In this document: positions 56,961-60,588 of the stretch, one piece after another
How the letters are laid out: every line of letters begins with the position of its first letter
Numbering within the stretch: the first letter of the stretch is position 1
Source: Oscillospiraceae bacterium
GTDB taxonomy: Bacteria > Bacillota > Clostridia > Oscillospirales > Ruminococcaceae
Assembly: GCA_017461245.1 (NCBI GenBank)
Contig: JAFTYW010000051.1
Span: 1-60,588, forward strand
Length of the DNA: 60,588 nt
Direction of reading: 5' to 3'
Made by a program: the position numbers and the translations under genes
Notes under the pieces: generated by a model
The model's input: only the letters and a program-made list of their open reading frames with translations
Databases searched by the model: none
Told to the model about the DNA's origin: nothing

Positions 56961-57805
56961 TAGTGCTCAACCTCCCGACTGCCCGTCAGCCTTAACTGAA
57001 AGAATGCGATAATCGCAACAATGACAAAGAACACGACCGCCTTTGCCTGACCTACTCCCTGCCAGCCTACACGACCGTAAAATGTGTTATAGATATTTAA
57101 AGCCAGCATCTCGGTCGTCTTTTCGGGCGCTCCTGCGGTAAGCGCGAGGTTCTGGTCAAACATCTTAAAGGAGTTGGTAAGGGTCAAAAATGTGCAAATC
57201 GTAATAGACGGCATTACCATAGGAATTTTTATCTTCATAAGCGTTTTAAAGGACGAAGCTCCGTCGATAGACGCCGCCTCAAGAAGTGAGGTTGGAATAT
57301 TCTGAAGCCCCGCAATGTAAATTACCATCATATAGCCGATAAGCTGCCAGTTTGTAAGAATAACAAGCCCCCAAAAGCCGTACTCGGTCTTAAAGGTTAT
57401 ATCCACCCCAAAGGCAGATAGAACTCCGTTAATAAGCAAATTCCAGATATATCCCAAAACTATTCCGCCGATAAGATTTGGCATAAAAAACACCGAGCGG
57501 AAAAGGTTTGTGCCGCGAATGGAACGGGTAAGGGCAAGCGAAAGCATAAAGGCAAAAACATTTACCGTTACCACCGAAACTATTGTAAATGCAGCGGTAA
57601 AGCCGAGTGATCTTAAGAAATCGGTATCGGTCGTAAATGCCCTTATATAGTTTTGCACGCCGTTAAAGCTTGCGTTCTCAACAGTTGTGAACTCCGTAAA
57701 CGAAAGTCCTACGCCAATCACAAATGGCAGAATAAAGGCAAGAATAAAGGCAAGCAGGGTCGGCAAAACGAAGATCGGAAAATATTTTTTAAGAGAAGTG
57801 TTCAT
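56960..57805 (-). CDS. Sugar ABC transporter permease (MalF type)
   Basis: 281 aa with six membrane helices and the EAA motif LLEAASIDGASSFKTLMKIKIPM. Start ATG 57805 after AAAGGAAACGGCG; an in-frame start at 57877 would overlap the binding-protein stop and read through an intergenic hairpin. Lacks the extended N-terminal domain of enterobacterial MalF. Second gene after the binding protein, separated from it by a hairpin. Confidence 0.93.
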   Translation of the reverse strand: MNTSLKKYFPIFVLPTLLAFILAFILPFVIGVGLSFTEFTTVENASFNGVQNYIRAFTTDTDFLRSLGFTAAFTIVSVVTVNVFAFMLSLALTRSIRGTNLFRSVFFMPNLIGGIVLGYIWNLLINGVLSAFGVDITFKTEYGFWGLVILTNWQLIGYMMVIYIAGLQNIPTSLLEAASIDGASSFKTLMKIKIPMVMPSITICTFLTLTNSFKMFDQNLALTAGAPEKTTEMLALNIYNTFYGRVGWQGVGQAKAVVFFVIVAIIAFFQLRLTGSREVEH

Positions 57806-57841
57806 CTCTCGCCGTTTCCTTTCTGAGAAACTTTTTAAAAC

Positions 57842-57867
57842 GGTCGCTCTGCTAAAACAGAGCGACC
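57842..57867 (-). terminator. Hairpin between binding protein and permease genes
   Basis: GGTCGCTCTG TTTTAG CAGAGCGACC then GTTTT on the minus strand: perfect 10-bp stem with a short T tail. Typical of a partial terminator that keeps the binding-protein mRNA in excess. Confidence 0.75.
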
Positions 57868-57876
57868 ATAAAAACA

Positions 57877-59229
57877 CTATTTTGTGCTCGACTGGCTTTC
57901 CTTTTTCCAGCTGTCAACCATATCACTTTTTACCGCCGACCACTCTTTTGTGCCCTGCGCGTATTTTAAGAGCGACGAGCCAAAGCCCTCCTTAAAGGTC
58001 TGCGAGGGGAAGATGGTAAAGTTCCAGGGGACTGTTTTAATGCCGTCCTCGTCCATCCAATCAAGGACCTCTTGAGCCAGCGGGTCCTGCGGCTCCTCGT
58101 TATCGTTAAAGGTGTCAAATGGTGCGATAAAGCCAAGGTCCTCGGTTACAAACTTTTTGCCGGTCGAACTCGAATAGAGCCAGTAAATAAAGTCCTCAGC
58201 GGCCTTTTGGTCTTCCTCGCTCGCCTTGGAGTTAATGGCATAGAAGTTCTCTGTTCCGATGCAAAGTCCCTGTTTTTCCTCGCCGTCAGCGCCGATATAA
58301 ATGGGCAGAAACTCTAAGTTTTCGGCCTTTACCTTATTGCCGCTGACATCGGAAATCTGCGACCAAGCCCAGTTTCCGTTCTGCACCATCACGCACTTTT
58401 CAAGCGCAAACTCGGCCATAGAATCAACAACGGTTTTTGTGCCGAGGGTCTTTCTGTCAACCGTGGAGTTGTTTATATAGAGGTCAAAAATGTTCTTAAA
58501 GTTGTCGGCATAATCAAATCCGATTTCGCCTGTTTTGTCTGAAGTGAGGTCTACCTTGTTTTTCTCAAACTCGTAGTAAAGCGGCAGGTTTGCAAGGTGG
58601 GTCTGCCAGCGCCAGTCCTCGCCTGTTTTAAGAGAGGTGGCGGCAAAAACGCCGTCAATGCCCAGCGCCTCGCGGTTTTTCTGCATATCCTCAACCACGG
58701 CTTTAAGCTCTGCAAAGCTGTTTACGTCGTCCATACTGTCAAAGTCGACTGCCTTGTTAGGAAGCGCAAAGTACTTATCGGTCAATGCCTCGTTGTAGAT
58801 AATGCCGTAGCCCTCAACAACGTAAGGAATTCCGAAAACCTTGCCGTCTACCTCAACTGCGAGGGATTTGTCGGTCAAATGCTCGTAAAGCTTGGTATCA
58901 GAAAGGTCGGCGCAGTAGTCCTTCCAGTTAGCATAACCTTTAGGGCCGTTTATCTGGAAAAGAGTGGGCGCCTCGTCGGTTGCCATTTTGGCCGCAAGGG
59001 TTGATTCGTAGGCGTTATTTGCCGCGGTCTCAACTATGACTTTAACGCCGGTCTCTTTTTCGTATTCCTTAGCGATCTCTTTGTAAATGTCAGCGCTCTC
59101 GGGCTTAAAGTTAAGATAGCGCACCTTTCCAACGCTTTCTTCTCCGCTGCTCCTATTACATCCGCTAAAAACTGTGAGTGCCAAAGAGAGTGCAAAAATA
59201 AGGCTTAATGCCTTTTTTAAGTTTTTCAT
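57877..59229 (-). CDS. Sugar ABC transporter substrate-binding lipoprotein
   Basis: 450 aa. Lipoprotein signal with lipobox VFSGC at ~residue 24, then an SBP_bac_1-type fold: VRYLNFKPESADIYKEIAKE, TDEAPTLFQINGPKGYANWK, VEGYGIIYNEALTDK, MVQNGNWAWSQI, and a C-terminal helix (SAVKSDMVDSWKKE). It captures an oligosaccharide outside the cell; malto-oligosaccharide is inferred from malQ/glgP downstream. First gene of the operon, AGGAAGAA-type RBS. No ATPase gene is present in the window. Confidence 0.94.
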   Translation of the reverse strand: MKNLKKALSLIFALSLALTVFSGCNRSSGEESVGKVRYLNFKPESADIYKEIAKEYEKETGVKVIVETAANNAYESTLAAKMATDEAPTLFQINGPKGYANWKDYCADLSDTKLYEHLTDKSLAVEVDGKVFGIPYVVEGYGIIYNEALTDKYFALPNKAVDFDSMDDVNSFAELKAVVEDMQKNREALGIDGVFAATSLKTGEDWRWQTHLANLPLYYEFEKNKVDLTSDKTGEIGFDYADNFKNIFDLYINNSTVDRKTLGTKTVVDSMAEFALEKCVMVQNGNWAWSQISDVSGNKVKAENLEFLPIYIGADGEEKQGLCIGTENFYAINSKASEEDQKAAEDFIYWLYSSSTGKKFVTEDLGFIAPFDTFNDNEEPQDPLAQEVLDWMDEDGIKTVPWNFTIFPSQTFKEGFGSSLLKYAQGTKEWSAVKSDMVDSWKKESQSSTK

Positions 59230-59481
59230 TTCTTCCTCCCAATTTTAATCATAAAAGTTAAACAGCCTCATTTTAATTGCTTATATTGTTTTGCAATAAA
59301 CTGTATTTTTAGCCTCCCTCGTCAGAGGGAGCCATAATGACAGTTGCGTTTCTGATAAAATTATGCTATAGTGTTTAGAGCTGTTTGCTTTTATTTTATA
59401 GTTTCAATGTAATTTTTACCGAAGGCACGCCATCTTATACATAAAAAATTTAAAAAGAGGCGGTAAGAAGGAGCTTTTAAG
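59230..59481. promoter_or_regulatory. Divergent intergenic region of the sugar ABC operon and azlCD
   Basis: No gene. On the binding-protein side, TTGCAAAACAATATAAGCAA resembles an imperfect LacI-family operator. A repeat fragment (AGCCTCCCTCGTCAGAGGGA, 59311-59330) lies in the middle. On the azlC side there is TTATGCTATAGTG followed by AAGAAGGAGC as RBS. Confidence 0.45.
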
Positions 59482-60195
59482 GTGAACGAAAAAGTACAAA
59501 AAATAAAAAAAGCGCTCAAATGCGCTTTTCCTAAAACCATTCCGATCATGGCAGGCTTTTTGTTTTTGGGAATGTCGTACGGAATTTATATGCGGGTGTC
59601 GGGTTTTAGCTTTGTCTACCCGATGCTTATGGCGCTGACCATTTTCGGCGGCTCTTTAGAGTTTGTCGCGGTTACAATGCTGCTTGGCTCCTTTGCCCCG
59701 CTGCAGACCTTTGTAATGACCCTTTTAATTCAGGCGCGGCACATTTTTTACGGCATTTCTATGCTGGAAAAATACAAAGGCACAGGTCTTAAAAAGCTTT
59801 ACCTCATTTTTGGAATGTGCGACGAGAGCTTTTCTATAAACTGCTCTGCCGATGTTCCTGCAGATGTTGACCGCGGTTGGTTTATGTTTTTTGTAACGCT
59901 TTTAAATCAGCTTTATTGGGTAACGGGTGCGACACTCGGCGGCCTTTTAGGCTCGCTTATAACCTTTAACACCGAGGGCATCGGCTTTGTTATGACGGCG
60001 ATGTTTGTCGTCATTTTTTTAGAGCAGTGGCTAAAAGAAAAGCAGCACTACTCATCTCTTATCGGCGTTTTGGCATCGGCTATCTGTCTTATTATTTTCG
60101 GCTCTGACTCATTTATGTTGCCGACAATGGTTTGTATTCTCTGCCTGCTCTCGCTCTTTAAAAAGCCGATAGAAAAGGCAGGTGGCAAGCTTTGA
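59482..60195 (+). CDS. azlC: AzlC-family branched-chain amino acid exporter, large subunit
   Basis: 237 aa with seven to eight membrane helices. [35 protein letters not shown] and [17 protein letters not shown] are AzlC hallmarks. Forms an exporter with AzlD for branched-chain amino acids and analogues such as azaleucine. AAGAAGGAGC precedes the start. The last codons overlap the azlD start (TTGA). Confidence 0.93.
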   Translation: MNEKVQKIKKALKCAFPKTIPIMAGFLFLGMSYGIYMRVSGFSFVYPMLMALTIFGGSLEFVAVTMLLGSFAPLQTFVMTLLIQARHIFYGISMLEKYKGTGLKKLYLIFGMCDESFSINCSADVPADVDRGWFMFFVTLLNQLYWVTGATLGGLLGSLITFNTEGIGFVMTAMFVVIFLEQWLKEKQHYSSLIGVLASAICLIIFGSDSFMLPTMVCILCLLSLFKKPIEKAGGKL

Positions 60196-60518
60196 CACTG
60201 ACACAGCAGATAATAACAATAGCCCTCTGCATTTTGGGAACTATGGCAACGAGGTTTTTGCCGTTTATCGTTTTCTCAGGCAACAAGCCCACCCCTAAAT
60301 ACATTCAGTATTTGGGCAAGGCTCTGCCTGCCGCAATTTTCGGAATGCTTATAGTCTACTGCCTTAAGGATGTAAATATACTCGCTTTTAGCTTTGGAAT
60401 TCCCGAACTTATCGCCATTGTTTTGGTGGTGGCTCTGCATCTTTGGAAGCGGCAGATGCTATTATCTATAGCGGGCGGCACAGTCTGCTATATGCTTTTG
60501 GTTCAGCTGGTATTTTAA
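60192..60518 (+). CDS. azlD: AzlD-family branched-chain amino acid exporter, small subunit
   Basis: 108 aa with three to four membrane helices; [10 protein letters not shown] near residue 20 and [20 protein letters not shown] are typical of AzlD. TTG start overlapping the azlC stop by 4 nt, showing translational coupling. It complements the leucine/isoleucine genes at the other end of the window, though they are 55 kb apart. Confidence 0.92.
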   Translation: MTLTQQIITIALCILGTMATRFLPFIVFSGNKPTPKYIQYLGKALPAAIFGMLIVYCLKDVNILAFSFGIPELIAIVLVVALHLWKRQMLLSIAGGTVCYMLLVQLVF

Positions 60519-60526
60519 TCTTATTG

Positions 60527-60588
60527 TAGGGGCGCTTCACGAAGCGCCCGCATTACAACACAAACGCAAAAAAGGGCGCTTCGTGAAG
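60527..60588. repeat. Palindromic intergenic repeat at window edge
   Basis: TGTAGGGGCGCTTCACGAAG, CGCCC and a second GGGCGCTTCGTGAAG, the same GTAGGGGC family as 5516-5573. It may continue past the window. Confidence 0.75.

Noticed and set aside
1-60588. CRISPR array, tRNA or rRNA genes, transposases
   Set aside because: No regularly spaced repeats with unique spacers, no tRNA-like cloverleaf, no rRNA sequence and no transposase ORF were found on reading both strands.

Overview
The window looks like chromosome from a low-to-mid GC Firmicute of the class Clostridia, probably an anaerobic gut lineage such as Oscillospirales. This is inferred from strong AGGAGG-type ribosome binding sites, consensus TTGACA/TATAAT promoters, a T-box leader, PPi-type phosphofructokinase, AzlCD, and many short palindromic intergenic repeats. 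I see no rRNA, tRNA, CRISPR array, transposase or prophage.

Layout. 1-5.0 kb: a minus-strand branched-chain amino acid operon (ilvA-ridA-leuA-leuC, leuC cut by the window edge) behind a consensus promoter and an unusual T-box leader with two stem I modules. Their specifiers read as CUC (Leu) and AUC (Ile), and they share one antiterminator/terminator. 5.3-9.0 kb: an AT-rich peptide-export cassette (XRE regulator, a 63-aa double-glycine-leader peptide, a C39 peptidase-ABC exporter) lying between two direct copies of a ~220-bp repeat. Each repeat copy carries the same 19-codon micro-ORF. 9.1-15.7 kb: a DUF368 lipid-carrier transporter, a two-component system with small membrane proteins, and a TPR/DUF4037 pair. 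15.7-24.9 kb: a DeoR-controlled FAD oxidoreductase/GpsA-like pair, a lipoprotein alkaline phosphatase, a small XRE pair, and a YerB/PfkB/MtlD/transaldolase-like operon. 25-32.4 kb: M14 peptidase, DacF-type carboxypeptidase, metallophosphoesterase, SDR, uvrB and another small XRE pair.

32.4-41 kb: a minus-strand operon with its own DeoR repressor, PPi-phosphofructokinase, a sorbose-1-phosphate-reductase-like enzyme and a 2-oxoacid dehydrogenase complex (E2, E3, and a fused E1 alpha-beta broken by a 1-nt frameshift). 41-46.4 kb: rpsO and pnp, with structured leaders, then a DMT transporter, an unknown protein and a HAD phosphatase. 46.4-52.1 kb: a phosphoribosyltransferase-like protein, an AraC regulator divergent from three oxidoreductases, and a PHP phosphatase. 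52.2-59.2 kb: malto-oligosaccharide/glycogen use (glgP, malQ, and a sugar ABC importer without its ATPase). 59.5-60.5 kb: the AzlCD branched-chain amino acid exporter.

The most notable signals are the composite Leu/Ile T-box, the peptide/C39-exporter cassette with its paired operators and flanking repeats, and the three-armed structured RNA just upstream of pnp. All functional assignments come from reading motifs and context; no database search was run.
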